DNA of 64,000 bases from Meghimatium bilineatum (GCA_034231615.1 CM067298.1:55022883-55086882), one strand, 5' to 3'. Positions 35,990-47,775 are shown, counted from the first letter of the stretch. A program made the numbers and translations. Notes: a model not told the origin generated them from the sequence alone.

Positions 35990-36450
35990 AACGTCCACAC
36001 TTGCAGCTGAGCGTAGAGGTTTGTATAGAAGATGTAGTCTGTGTTCCAGAGCCAGGTGTGTTGCTATGGTTGTAGTGCAGTCATGTTTATTCAGGATGGT
36101 CTTGATGTTGTCTATCTATCTTTTCCTAAGTCTGCCCTTGGCTTTGTATCATTATTTAAATCTTGCTATACGCTCTTATGGGACCGTTCATCCTCATAAG
36201 ACGTCCAAACAATTTTATCTGTTGTTTCTCTATATACTTGATGCACTATGTTATATTTAGCATCCGTCTGATGTTCTAATTGCACACCTTGTCGAATCTG
36301 GTGACTCAAATAGCCTAACTTAGACATTTCGCGAGTTTCGATCTTTCTCTTATGTGTAGGTGTTAGTTGCCAAGTCTGGCATTAGTAGCATAGTGTTGGC
36401 ACAAAGATGATCTTATTCATGTGTAGGTGTTAGTTGCCAAGTCTGACATT
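35990..36450 (-). mobile_element. LINE C-terminal fragment
   Basis: The - strand reads IIFVPTLCYQCQTWQLTPTH (about 36360-36420), then a degraded REMSKLGYLSHQIRQG (about 36270-36330) and ADLGKDR (about 36130). This matches the FVPTLCYQCQTWTL--- / RCLRK-V--TRRDR region of LINEs. Its start has been multiplied into the tandem repeat at 36355-36560. Confidence 0.7.
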
Positions 36451-36560
36451 GGTAGCATAGTCTTGGCACAAAGATGATCTTACTCAAGTGTAGGTGTTAG
36501 TTGTCAACTCTGGCATTGGTAGCATAGTGTTGGCACAAAGATGCTCTTACTTATGTGTTT
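36355..36560. repeat. Three tandem copies (about 66 bases) of LINE coding sequence
   Basis: The unit GTGTAGGTGTTAGTTGCCAA, then TCTGGCATT, GTAGCATAG and TTGGCACAAAGATGATCTTA, repeats three times. It is the LINE segment that encodes VPTLCYQCQTWQLT on the - strand. Confidence 0.9.
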
Positions 36561-36749
36561 CTTTACTTCCGTGTTGTTTTTGGGTGCTATAGCAAAAGTG
36601 CATCTGGTATATCACAATATTTCCATTTTGACATCTAACCCTATTTTTTTTTTTTAAATTTTTATTCATCATCTTCCAGCATAACATAAGCATGGTGATA
36701 TATATTGTGGAGTGAGGTGATGCCCGTGAAGTGAAAGAATGAGAGGTGG

Positions 36750-37015
36750 GCGTTACAAAATTAGCACCTCAGACATTCCATATGGTGTACATATAAATAT
36801 ACATTATAATGGTGAGGCATGGTTGAAAAATATTTGGAATTTAAATAGAAAGTATAGAACAGTCATGATATATCACACCTCAGGCATTCCATATGGTGTA
36901 CATGGATAAAAAATATTATAATGACATGTTTAGAAACATTTGAAATAAAGGTACAAAAACCAGAGGGTCATGGTATATTAACACCTCAGGAATTCCATAT
37001 GGTGAACATACATGA
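36750..37015. repeat. Tandem repeat, about 105-110-base unit, three copies
   Basis: ACACCTCAGGCATTCCATAT followed by GGTGTACAT recurs at about 36764, 36877 and 36981; the sequence between is diverged. Confidence 0.85.
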
Positions 37016-37724
37016 TAGAACAAAGGGATTCCATTCAAATTTCTCGTTTCTGTATATAGGAAACACTTAGTGTGTCAGCCTACGTGTGAGAGTTTCATAA
37101 TAATTTTAAAAAATATTTTAGACAGATGCATACAGTTAAAAAATGAACACACTAATCGGTAAATGCAATTTTAAAGTGAAAGTACATCAGGAGTAGATTT
37201 CTTAACTTTTTTTTTGACACAATAATTAATTAAAACAAATCTTTTGACAACTGTGTATATTATTTCCCCTTCATTGCAAACGTAAAACCACCTTCTATAA
37301 AGTGGACTACTATAAAGTGGGAAGTTCTCTGTTTACTGTGACTAAATTATATTTTATTAATGAAGCATTATGTTTAGTCAGTGTGACTATCTAAGACACA
37401 ATAGTCAAGTTTTCTTCCAGTAAACAGAGCCCTATTTCTATCTCGTGAGCACAGTTCATGAAAGTAAGATTGCTCTTAAGATGTCAACATTAGGACTAGT
37501 AAGAAAAAACAAAACACAAACAGTGCGTGATGTGGACTGTACTATGTGGTTTAGATCAGTGAATGTGGTTTAGATCAGTGGTGCCAATGTGATGTGGAAA
37601 ATCAAGCAAAGTTAGTGGTACTGTTATTGTTGCCTATCATGCACATCGTAAAATGTGACTAAGAAGGGTTTTTTTGGGGTTGAGTTGGCTTTTCTATTCA
37701 ATAGAGGATCATGTTATCCAGAAG
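37016..37724. other. Intergenic, nothing recognised
   Basis: Contains a short doubled GTGGTTTAGATCAGTG near 37547-37582. Confidence 0.4.
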
Positions 37725-37868
37725 TCATGCTGAAGTTGGGTGTGTCCGATCGAAAGGCGCAGATATTGCAACTACGATGTAAATCATGACATACCACATT
37801 CCATTCTCCGGATTACATCCTGATAACATACAGCAGTTTGAGGACGAACGCATAAAAAGAAGAAGCAG
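37725..37868 (+). repeat. SINE-like repeat, variant A, 5'-truncated
   Basis: CATGCTGAAGTTGGGTGTGT, GAAAGGCGCAGATATTGC, GACATACCACATTCCATTC and the end CAGTTTGAGGACGAACGC plus GAAGAAG. Confidence 0.8.
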
Positions 37869-37989
37869 ATAAAGATCAGTGGTTCTCAAAATGTAATTAG
37901 GTCCACGTTTGGGGCTATATATTTGAAGGGAGGAGGATACTTGCACCCAAAAAATGAAACTATGACGCAGATTCTTCCAGATCCGCGAC

Positions 37990-38215
37990 ATAAAAATCAG
38001 TTTGTGAATGCTGGTATTATTTTAAAAAACTGCCCACTATATCACAGCACAAGGGGGAAACGATGGCTATCTGAAACAGCTCTGACGGAAAGCTCTACTG
38101 CACTGTCTAACGACTGCACTGGAGCTGCTAACTACAGAACAGTTCTTTTATGGAATCCATATCAGCATCTGACCTGCTGGAAAACGAGGAAGAAGGAGAA
38201 AAGAATTATGCGACG
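37990..38215 (+). mobile_element. Possible LINE C-terminal fragment (RNase H family)
   Basis: KNCPLYHSTRGKRWLSETAL resembles the CPLY---R---WP-ETAL end of RNase H LINEs, and the DNA shares CTGAAACAGCTCTGACGGA-like blocks with 22980-23050. Low confidence because the preceding motifs are not seen. Confidence 0.4.
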
Positions 38216-38677
38216 CATAAGATATACGATAGTAATAATCCTTGAGGAAAGATGACAAGCTTTTTTCTGGTCTATAGGAATTAATCTCTAGTTCCGGGAA
38301 CAACATATCGGCTGGAAATACGATGGCTGAAGCAACACAGTGCAATATAAGGAAAAACGGATTTAGATACAAATGTTGTCAATATGTATATACACGACAT
38401 ACTAGCGAATAGACGCAAAGACATACGACGTTTTGAATAAGAAACCATCATCAGGACAAACGACAGCTGACTAACAATGACTAGAAACACACATATGACG
38501 GAATGGGAGACAAGAGATGATGAAAGTGGGAGAGAAAGAAGTGAAGCACAAGTGGATATTAAGGGAGAGATATTACGGACGATGTGATCAACCCTAGTAA
38601 CAGGAGATAAAAAGGACATTGAGATCTGGTCAACAAGACATAGATGCTTTCCATCTTAGTTCTCACTCTGGATAATT
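38216..38677. other. Intergenic, nothing recognised
   Basis: Purine-rich sequence, no element recognised. Confidence 0.35.
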
Positions 38678-38925
38678 GAGTTTCTGCGTTTTTTCTCAAA
38701 CTTCTGCAGATTAGCAGGATGTAGATCATACTGCATTTTGTCATGGTTCACAACATTGATGCGAGATCTTCGCTTTTGACCTAACACATCCGACTTTAGA
38801 ATGGCACTGGATCATTTTGACCTTATATAGGACGGGACAGCCAACTCCACCATATAACCTTCTTAGTCGCTTCTTAAAATGTACATGGAAGGCAAACAGT
38901 ATTGCTATTCTTTGTTCCCCTCTCG
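38678..38925 (-). repeat. SINE-like repeat, variant A
   Basis: Leftward copy: TTCTGCGTTTTTTCTCAAAC, GACCTAACACATCCGAC, CTTAGTCGCTTCTTAAAATG, TGCTATTCTTTGTTCCCCTC. Confidence 0.8.
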
Positions 38926-41427
38926 AGGATTTAAAAAAAACAACTAATGGTTTGTGACTTTTTAAAAACAATGATAGTAGTCTAGTGCTTTTGACGGAAC
39001 GAGTTGGTAGCACTTGCCTAAACACAATACGTATTAAAAGATGGTTATTTTGCGCATCAATCATTCAGGGCAATATACTACTAATTTTCCCAATCAACTT
39101 GCATATCATATATTAATAAAAGAAAAGTGTGAAAACCAGAATACTGGTTTCATTAGTTATTATAAAGATAAAGAATGCAACAGATCGCATGAAACCCCTG
39201 TATGCTGTACGACACAGTACAAATAGAAATGACCGGAATATACCGGTGTGGTATCAAAAATTCCCCATTACACATTGTTTACTACACTGTATAATCGTGT
39301 CTCTCAATTAGTTGTGTGGACTATTTGAAAATAATCCATCTGAAGTCACATTATTTAACCATTACAGTGATTTTAATTGGTCACTTTTGTATACATTGTG
39401 TCGACAACCAATGACAAATCAACGTCAAGTAAAGTCATTTAGAAGAATGGGTTCACGTGACTGTATTTGACGAGAGACACGGTACAGTAAGTCGATATGA
39501 CCTAGCAAAAGACACCTTACAAAACATTTACAAACAGTCATGATTGAATGATTGTCCAAACAAATGTCAAGTGTTTTGTTTTTGCGAAAACTAATTGTAC
39601 TTGAATTAAACTCACAACATAAAAACATGACTCTTTTTGGAACTTGACGTTTTAAAAAAGATAAAAACGTGATTGCAATGCAAAAATAGGATAAAAACTG
39701 AGGCTCTGTATGGAAAAATAATTTTGTGACATATATTTTGAGGCTCTGCCTAGGATAGCAGGGCTATAGAGAGTGGACATTTCCATTATTCATTAAGGGT
39801 CATAACCCCGCAGATACTATCAGATAAGGGGATGTAATACATGTGAAATGTATTAATATGTGCAAATGTATTAATAAATCATAAGAACACAAATATTTTG
39901 ATCTGATCATGTGGTAATGTAATTTAAATAAACTCTCATTTATTTTGAGTGATTCTATGTAACTCTTCCCCGTTCTACTATTTATAAAAACGTTTTTTTT
40001 GAAAGCAATATGCACGACATTCTTCCCTAACTGTTGACATGGTGAACAAAAGTGTGGCACATAAACTTTTGGATGTTAAGGGATAATGTCCGTATAAGGT
40101 TCAAGTTCCCCGCGGAACTTTACATACAAAAGTTGGCTCTTGACTTTGTATGGGAACTAGTGTCAGTAGTCCGTTCACATGTCTTAGACTCCACCGCGGG
40201 GTCAAGGTTCAGCCAGTGTCGAGTCAGCTCGCTCGTCACAGTACCGCTTGGGATCTAGGCTGGTTCCTCCCCATATGACATGTTAAGACAGGACGAAGTC
40301 ACCGGGGTGAAGTTTTCGGTCGTACGGAATGTTAACAGCATAAACGTGCTCAGCTGAGTGGTGAGCTATACTCAGCGTCCGAGTGGCTTTCGATGTCGGC
40401 GCCTGCTATGTCATACCGCCTCGAGAGAGGATTACGGGGGTATAGGAGAGCTGCTTAGAAAGTGCTTCACTCGACTTTTTTGTCATGAAATAACTTTGGA
40501 ATTACTTAAATTTTAGTATTATTTGTATTTACACGGTTACCTCCCTTACACTTAAACGTATTTTTGATTTAACATTTGGATACTGTTATTTATTGGATAG
40601 AATAAATAAAGTATTTTGATAAAAAGTAGTAATATAGTCTTACGGTTTTTATGGCCATAATTCGTAATTTAAAAGATCGTAATTATCTAATTATAATTTC
40701 GTTAACAAAAGAAAATAAATTTAGTATTCACGAGGAAAAAAATGGGATTGCAATTTGTGAGTTTTAAAACGCTTTATTTTTTAGAGAAAATTTACTTTAA
40801 AAAATAACGCAATTTCACAATATAACGACATAAACCTGTCTCAGCTGAGGTTTAAAAAAATGTAAGCTCAAAATATTTTGACTTGATACATTTCTTACTC
40901 AAATTGCGGAAATATACATTTGCTTATGTTAATGGCACATATGTATTGTAATTGTATGTATTGGGTGCAAAGATGTGTCCAGGTCTCACCGAGATTGTCT
41001 TGGTTTTATAACACTGGCTTATATCTCGCCCTGTTGTGCCTATTTCCCAGTTTCTATAACAGTTTACAAATACAACGAATGTGTTACGTGTTCAAATCAA
41101 CACACTTGGTCTCGCTTCGTTTAAGCGAATAAACACGCTTGATAACCCTAAATGCGGTCGAGCGTGAAGACTTTGATTTATTTATACATAGATCAGTGGT
41201 CATAAGGTATTTTCTGTAGACGTATTAATTAATTCACAGTATTATGTGATTGCCATGTGTCTTCTGTCGCGGAGATCATCCAAGAAATAAATTAAATTTC
41301 CAACACTGCTGACCCGTGTTCTTTGTTATAATTAAAAAGATAGAATCTCTTCAAGAATCTGTTTCTAGTAAACACAACTCTGAACGCAGTGATAGTTAGA
41401 TAAACTTAATTTCCAAAAGAAATCGTC
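38926..41427. other. Repeat-poor, CpG-containing intergenic block
   Basis: About 2.5 kb without a recognised mobile element. CpG is most frequent at about 40080-40480. In that part CCCCGCGG (about 40109) and CCGCGGGG (about 40193) are exact complements and enclose a hairpin (CATACAAA with TTTGTATG, about 40123-40157). At 41118-41160 two more short hairpins occur (TCGCTT/AAGCGA; CACGCTTGA/TCGAGCGTG). I find no convincing ORF; it may be a promoter, an unannotated non-coding RNA or a first exon. Confidence 0.4.
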
Positions 41428-41950
41428 CTTGGTTGGCGGATCTGAAAGGGGAGCATGGGAAGCAAAACTGTTACCTGTCAAGCATATCGTAAGCAGCAAC
41501 TAAGAGGAATTTAAGGTGGAGTTTGTTGTCCCATAAATGCCCGTAGATAAGGAGGTTGTAGGGTTGAGATATTCAACTTCCCGTCCTTTAGCAAATCAGA
41601 ATATGTCTATGCCTTTTAGCATTAGAAATTTGGCCAAAATGCGGGTAAAAAGCCACCCCCCCCCCTCACGTAGAGATTTTCACAAAAGGAACATCACAAT
41701 TCACATGAAGAAGATCTGATACACGAAAACACACGAAGGACTTTTTTAAAGGGAATTACTCTTCCCCCCCCCCCTCCACGTACTTTATAACATATTTATA
41801 GCACTGGTCTCACTCCACAGTGTCAAATTGACCTAGAGGCTATGCTGAAGTTCGATTTGTCAGTTAAGCTGTCAATTATGGCACGACCTTTATCTGGACT
41901 ATATCCTGCTGATCTGCAGGAGCTTGAGAATGGATACAGAAGATGAAACA
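41428..41950 (+). repeat. SINE-like repeat, variant A, split by an insertion
   Basis: The 5' half (GTTGGCGGATCTGAAAGGGG to GGAGTTTGTTGTCCCATA) is at 41428-41537 and the 3' half (GAGGCTATGCTGAAGTTC to CAGGAGCTTGAGAATG) at about 41826-41950. The 290 bases between (with C-runs at about 41657 and 41766) are not part of the family. Confidence 0.65.
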
Positions 41951-42299
41951 AGAAGTTGAAAAGATGTTTACACCAGAAGGCATCGATCTTGGTGAATAAT
42001 GGATTATCTTTTAAAGACTATCTTTGCAATCACTAGAGAGTTCATTTATAAACATATGAATGAATGCTGTGTTCACGGAGTTCCTCTCCGAACATTTTCA
42101 TGACACGGATGTTGTGAGACACAGAAGATCAAAATAATCCACAATCAGTGGTTCGCATGGACTTTTACAACCAGATCACGCGGAAGAACAGTTCGCGAAG
42201 CCAGTGGAGCCTTCACCAAACAACAAGCAGCCTAACGATGTGTGTGTTTGCTGTAACGCAAGTACCATTGCTAGAAATTGAAGTCTATTTCCGCTAAGA
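41951..42299. other. Intergenic, nothing recognised
   Basis: No element or gene recognised. Confidence 0.35.
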
Positions 42300-42630
42300 C
42301 GATATCAACATCATCATCAGGCGCCATGCCGGCTGGCGTAGGCGATCATGACTCTCCACAGCTCTCTGTCTCCAGTATTATGTATCGAGTTCGCTATTGT
42401 TTACCTGCCATTCCAGGTTGTCAAACTGCCTGTTTTCTCACATTGTCGCCCTCTGTCTCTGTTGCCTTCAATCTTGCCTGTTGTGACTATGTTCTTCAAA
42501 CTTCCTTGTCGCATGAAGTGGCCAAAAATATGAAGATTGTCTTTTTCTTATATTGTTGATTAAAGTCCGTTTCGCATTTGACTCTTTCAACACTTCCACG
42601 TTAGTTTTTCTGGCAGTCCATGATATCAAC
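42300..42630 (-). mobile_element. LINE 3' end fragment
   Basis: The - strand reads HIFGHFMRQGSLKNIVTTGK (about 42475-42535), IEGNRDRGRQCEKT and NTGDRELWRVMIAYAGRHGA followed by a stop (about 42320-42380), then a CATCATCATC 3' tail in reverse. Same family as 29960-30800. Confidence 0.85.
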
Positions 42631-43429
42631 ATATCTTAACCAAAAGGTTTTAATCCCTTACCGACCAATCATCAACTAAGGAGACATTTATTCATGCACT
42701 GTAAATGTCACGTGAATGTGTCTCCTGTGTACATCGTTATTACACGTTTTTGAGTATTCCTGTATTTCTAGGTTGTTGGTTTTTGTTTTTGGTGTCTTGT
42801 GTTGTTTTGGGAGGGGGGGGGGTGGGGGTTTACCGCGAGGATAAAATGAGAAGATTGAACAGGCCTAAGTCTGACCTATTTATTCGAGATTCTTAATCAG
42901 GGTTGTCACGTACTTTAAAAAAAAATAAAGTTACATTTCCCCATAAATATGACAGAAGTTTAACATTACAATAGGCTATTCATTTAAGATGAGGAACCGT
43001 CTTCGCACGAAAGGTCAGCAATAGTCCCCATTTACCTCATGTTCCTTTCCCTGCTATCACACCATATTACAAGCTTATAACCCGGTATGTGGTGCATGCC
43101 CCACAGGTGGAAAAGGGGGGGGGGATTTAATTGTTTAGGGGGACATTTCGAAAAAAAAATTTTTACTTGAAATTTAGTTGTCTATTATATGTTTTGAAAA
43201 TTTAGCCTACTTAACTGTTTTTTTCTTCTTCTAATTTCCTAAAACCTAAGTCTTGTGTCCTGAACAAGTTATAATTAGGTTTCATTTATGGAATAAGTCA
43301 ATTTTTGAATAGACCTATACAAAATAGAGGGCCCCTTTATGTTCACATGGGGGGGGGGGGGAGAGACATCAGAATTTTTGAACGATTGAGGTGGGGAAAG
43401 GTTTAAAGAAAAGGTTGGGTAACACTGCT
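42631..43429. other. Intergenic with several G-runs
   Basis: G-runs near 42811, 43116 and 43350; no gene or element recognised. Confidence 0.4.
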
Positions 43430-43650
43430 ATAACCTGCCAGGTTCACAGGAGTACCACATTGGATGAAATAACACACAGAGTTCTCCAGCAAATTCTATC
43501 TTTAGCAACGCAGATGAGTGTGAAAATACCTTGACCTATCCAGCCCTTGATGCTGCCTGTCCATGATTTTCTTAGTCTTCGTCTGCTTCTTCCAATCTCG
43601 ACTGTTCCCTGTAGTATAGTTTATGACGAATAATCATAGCATCACACGTC
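43430..43650 (-). mobile_element. LINE 3'-end fragment
   Basis: TATAACCTGCCAGGTTCACA then GGAGTACCACATTGGATG, matching the tail plus C-terminus at 23975-24140. Confidence 0.6.
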
Positions 43651-43764
43651 CAAAAAAACCATCAGGGCCGTAGACATGTTTTCATTGAGGAAGGGGGTTT
43701 ACCTATAAAATAATGTGAAAAAAGGCATTCCTCCATTTTTGTATGTAATTCCCTCTTATTGATG

Positions 43765-43985
43765 AGAAAGGTGATGACATTTTTGATGTGAAAGCCGATA
43801 ACTTTTTGGATGAGAAAGCTGATGACTTTTTTGATGCGAAAGCTGATGACTTTTTTGATGCGAAAGCTGATGACTTTTTTGATGTGAAAGCCGATGGCTT
43901 TTTTGATAAGAAAGCTGATGACTTTTTTTATGAGAAAGGTAATGACTTTTTGTAATGAGAAAGATTACCTTTTTGTGAAAAATCG
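43765..43985. repeat. Minisatellite, 24-base unit, about eight copies
   Basis: Unit GAAAGCTGATGACTTTTTTG plus ATGC. The unit length is a multiple of three, so the - strand frame stays open (HQKSHQLS repeated); no sign that it is expressed. Confidence 0.9.
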
Positions 43986-44224
43986 TGCATGTAGTGGTTT
44001 CACCCACCGTTTGACTAAATTCCTAGCAATAAAAAACATGTTATGATTTCCTAAGGGTTGAACACCCACCACCCTTAACAACAGACCTATAAACCATGCA
44101 AGTAGGTATATTTGTTGCTTTACTATTGGCAGTAATGATTCTTATAGAACTGTAGGAATCTATTTTATTTCTAACGTACACATTTGTCGCTAGATGGACT
44201 AGTATTGTGGCTTGGTAAAAGCTC

Positions 44225-44310
44225 ACCAACCAAGCTTATTGACAACATGAGAGGCAGAGAGTCGTGGAGAAACACGATCGCCTATGCCATTCGGCATGGT
44301 ACTTGATTGA
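44225..44310 (+). mobile_element. LINE 3' end fragment
   Basis: Reads RESWRNTIAYAIRHGT then stop, matching WRTTIAYA-RHGT, the C-terminus of the family at 42300-42630. A GATT(GATTGA) tail follows. Confidence 0.75.
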
Positions 44311-44463
44311 TTGACACATTTGTCTCATGCTCTCTATAGGAGATGCGCAGAATTCATCTGAAACATTTGTATTCGAAGGTTTGTAACCTCTCTCCATGAC
44401 TGCAGTGAGTGTTCATCTTTCACATCAACACAACACAATAGACAACATAAGTGAGTTTCAAAG

Positions 44464-44800
44464 TTAGTTTTTCACACTAACACTGATTTTGCTTTTCCAC
44501 ATTAAAGTTAACCTTGACATATCCGCTACATCCATCTCCAGCCTTAGGGACCAATTTCTGACTGTTTTGCGCTTTCCATCGATGCATAGGCCTATGCAAG
44601 ATCCGAGGTATTTGAAAATATTCACGTCCTCAAATTTATTCCCATTTATCATGTTGTTGGTTTGTGCTTCTGTACCTTTGCTGTTAACCATGATCGTATT
44701 TTATTCAGCATTTATTTTGGTCTCCTTGCTAGCACAATGTGAAAACTATAAATGTTTCGTGTTTCACAATATGGTACATTATTACTTGATGCTACCTGAG
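44464..44800 (-). mobile_element. LINE RT thumb fragment
   Basis: The - strand frame from 44691 reads MVNSKGTEAQTN, FEDVNIFKYLGSCIGLCIDG and TLMWKSKISVSVKN, matching the ---V--FKYLGS-I----- and L--IWK-K-IS---K region after the RT palm. Confidence 0.8.
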
Positions 44801-44811
44801 CATTTTGTTTA

Positions 44812-44945
44812 AATGTAACTGTAGGGAGAAAGTCCAAGATGACTGGTTAAATGTAACTATAGGGAGAAAGACCAAGATGACTGGTTAAATGTAACTGTAT
44901 GGAGAAAGTCCAAGATGACTGATTAAATGTAACTGTAGGGAGTAA
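44812..44945. repeat. Tandem repeat, about 40-base unit, 3.5 copies
   Basis: Unit TTAAATGTAACTGTAGGGAG, then AAAGTCCAAGATGACTGG. Confidence 0.95.
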
Positions 44946-45107
44946 TGCTAGGATCTGAGAAGTCTTTTACTTTAGAGAGATCTTTACTCTGACCATCCTG
45001 CATTTTTGAGACAAACTGTTAGGTAAAAAAGGTTGATTCCCTACCAGAAGTTCAGGCATGATTTCTTCCCAGAAGTCATTGCAGAAAAAAAATCATGAGG
45101 ATTGGTA

Positions 45108-45281
45108 TAGTGGAATTCCTCTACAGAGAATCCTCTTATAACAAATTTTCCTATATAGCAACACATTTAAAAATCCCCAATTATATTTATTCTTTATTGT
45201 TTGTACTGTACATGGTAAATGTCTGTTATTACATAAATATTTTGTTGATCTGGACCAAGTTGTTATAATGGGATTCCACTA
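45108..45281. mobile_element. MITE, Tc1/mariner-like, copy 2 (174 bp)
   Basis: TAGTGGAATTCCTCTA at the left and TATAATGGGATTCCACTA at the right are inverted. TA dinucleotides flank both ends (45106-45107 and 45282-45283) as expected for the TA target site of Tc1/mariner and pogo-type elements. No ORF; it must have moved with a transposase from elsewhere. Confidence 0.8.
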
Positions 45282-45489
45282 TAATAAACTCTACACTTTC
45301 TTAATTGCCTCTGAAAACATACATGGCAGATTGTACTATTATTAGTTTTTGCTCTACCATTGAATCACTGTAACACGAGCAGCTAATTTTCCATATAAAA
45401 ATATAGCATAACTTTCTGTAATATTTTGAATGGACTGAATGGCTCTTTGCGTCTTACAGACAATCATTAAGAAAACAAACAAAAACAAG

Positions 45490-46080
45490 CCAATGAGCCT
45501 TTTCTCTCAGGAATGGAAGACTTTCTAAGTGATCATGTTGTTAAAGCAACAGAAGATATTTGTTTTCATCTTTCCCTTTTATCTTCCATATCTTTTATTA
45601 TATTGTTCCTAAACAACATCGCCCCAGCCAGCACGCAGATTGTTCCTCCAGATAGCTCAAGTTTTGGCCATGTTTGCCAGATAATGGAGAAATCTTTCAT
45701 TGAGGACTTACAAATGTCTTTGTACCTTAGCATTGGACTACCAAAGGCCTTCAGAAGCATCTCTGAATAGTACTTATTGTGGAATACGACAATTTGGCAT
45801 TCTGTGGACATGGTCCAGCCCCCGCAATCTATTTTTTATTAAGTGTTTCCATGGCAGATAGCTGAGTGTGGCGTAAAAGTTCTATATTGGTGATTTTATT
45901 GTGCCATTTAATGTAAGATTTTGCAGAGACATCTTAGCTGAAAGGTGTTTAGTCTCCTCTCATGCCTTGTGTAGGTTGTCCATGTTTCAGATCCATAATA
46001 TAGTTTGGATTACCTTGTTGTGAAGCAGATATTAGTCATTTCAGCAATGTTCTCTTGTATGACTGGTCGATTATACTATC
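45490..46080 (-). mobile_element. LINE C-terminal fragment
   Basis: The - strand shows GHVHRMPNCRIPQ (about 45800-45830), FSEMLLKAFGSPMLRYKDIC (about 45715-45775) and KSSMKDFSIIWQTWPKLEL. This is the LINE C-terminus GHV-RM-D-RIPK, GRP-LRYKDTCK-SMK. The part from 45830 to 46080 is more degraded. Confidence 0.8.
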
Positions 46081-46084
46081 GATA

Positions 46085-46300
46085 TAATCACAGATGTACA
46101 CTGTTCAGTAGATGTGGTAAAAACATTGAATGTATTAGTTACCAAAGCCAAAGGTGTCAGGCCATTGGTGCAAATAAATGGCAACACAACACATTTCCGT
46201 TGTGTGAACTACATTCTGTTGGAAATCTTGTAGGATCAAAGACTTTGCTACTATAAGAGAGATCCATGGGAGTTTGAGAACAAACAGAATAAAAAAAGAA
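46085..46300 (+). repeat. SINE-like repeat, variant B, long copy
   Basis: TTCAGTAGATGTGGTAAAAA, GTATTAGTTACCAAAGCCAA, GGTGTCAGGCCATTGGTGCA, then CTGTTGGAAATCTTGTAGGA and TGGGAGTTTGAGAACAAAC. Shares its 5' part with 12965-13165. Confidence 0.8.
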
Positions 46301-46579
46301 AACATAGTGTATAAACAGAAAACAAACATTGCATTTTGTGGTTCAAAATGTATTTAGATTTGCCCACTAACTTTTCTCACACAAAATCCTTTCTATCCTC
46401 ACACACTAACATTTCTTTCCTCACACTAACATTTCTTTCCTCACACACTAACTTTCCTTTCCTCATGTACTATATCATTGTGAATGTTTATGTAGTTGAT
46501 GCATTTGTTATTATTATGGTGAAACCAATTCCATTCTTGATTTTTGTTCACATAAAACATTCAAGTAATAACTGTTTCT

Positions 46580-47050
46580 CATTGATGGTACCAAGACTTG
46601 TCTAGTTTCTCCTTGATGGTACCAAGACTTTTCTAGTTTCTCCTTGATGGTACCAAGACTCTTGTTTAGTTTCTCATTGATGATACCAAGACTCTTGTTT
46701 AGTTTCTCATTGATGATACCAAGAATCTTGTCTAGTTTCTCCTTGATGGTACCAAGACTCTTGTCTAGTTTCTCCTTGATGGTACCAAGACTTGTCTAGT
46801 TTCTCCTTGATGGTACCAAGACTTGTCTAGTTTCTCTTTGATGGTACCAAGACTTGTCTAGTTTCTCCTCGATGGTACCAAGACTCTTGTCTAGTTTCTC
46901 CTTGATGGTACCAAGACTTGTCTAGTTTATCCTTGATGGTACCAAGACTTGTCTAGTTTATCCTTGATGGTACCAAGACTCCTGTATAGTTTCTCATTGA
47001 TAGTACCAAGACTCTTGTCTAGTTTATACTTGATGGTACCAAGAAACTTA
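46580..47050. repeat. Minisatellite, 31-34-base unit, about fourteen copies
   Basis: Unit TTGATGGTACCAAGACTTGT plus CTAGTTTCTCC; copies with or without an extra CTC and with G-to-A changes form sub-blocks. Confidence 0.95.
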
Positions 47051-47261
47051 AAATCTAGTTTCTCAGAGTGTTTCTTCATCAATATTTTTGTTTTGGTAGT
47101 GTATTCTATTCAGGACATAGCATCAACCCAGCATTTTTTAGCTTTATTTATTTTCTATGCAATATAAATACATTCAGTAGTTTGTCATCTCTCTGAACAG
47201 TATGAATATACAATTGTCTGTGGTGAGATTTGAACCCAGTACTTTGGCCATCACAGACTCA

Positions 47262-47675
47262 AGAGTTTGTGAGCTGGAGGAAGTGGGAAGGGGCTATGAA
47301 TGGGTAGCATTTAGCAAAGATATAAAGTTATTGACAACAGCTGTGATTCACTGGGAAGAGAGTGCAGTGACTGGGTTCCCAAAGAAACTGAGAGATGATC
47401 CAAGAACTCATTCTGCAGCAATTGAAGTCACATATAATTTACACAGATGGCTCAGTAACACAAGAAACACACATCAGTGGTTGGGGTTTCGAAGCCTGCC
47501 AAAATAGCAGGAAATTAGCTAAGAAGTGAGCTGCATATCCCACTATAACATCAAGTACGAGAATGGAAATAGATGTAGTAACAGCTCTCACTTGGCTGGC
47601 AATCACCAACAGACTCAGTGATTTTATTGAACTCTCAAAGTATGCTGTGGAAGATAGAAAAAAGTTATAACTAAT
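47262..47675 (+). mobile_element. LINE fragment, RNase H domain start, decayed
   Basis: ELEEVGRGYEWVAFSKDIK and the DNA around TTTACACAGATGGCTCAGTA (TDGS) align with 18905-19330. Frames are broken. Confidence 0.8.
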
Positions 47676-47689
47676 TATACTGTACGCCT

Positions 47690-47775
47690 AAAGAAATACT
47701 ACAAAGGAGGTGCATCTAATGTAGTACCGTAATGACCCTGACAGATTATGGGTTTATGAATAGATGATTTATTTG
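47690..47775 (+). mobile_element. LINE 3'-tail fragment
   Basis: Ends CCCTGACAGATTATGGGTTT plus ATGAATAGATGA. Family of 48085-48310. Confidence 0.6.

Noticed and set aside
37923-38255. 110-codon open frame on the + strand as a host gene
   Set aside because: Part of it resembles a LINE C-terminus and the rest has no motif or splice context.
43756-44007. Open frame with HQKSHQLS repeats (- strand)
   Set aside because: Product of a 24-base minisatellite.
46580-47050. CRISPR-like array of regular repeats
   Set aside because: There are no unique spacers; it is a head-to-tail minisatellite in a eukaryotic genome.
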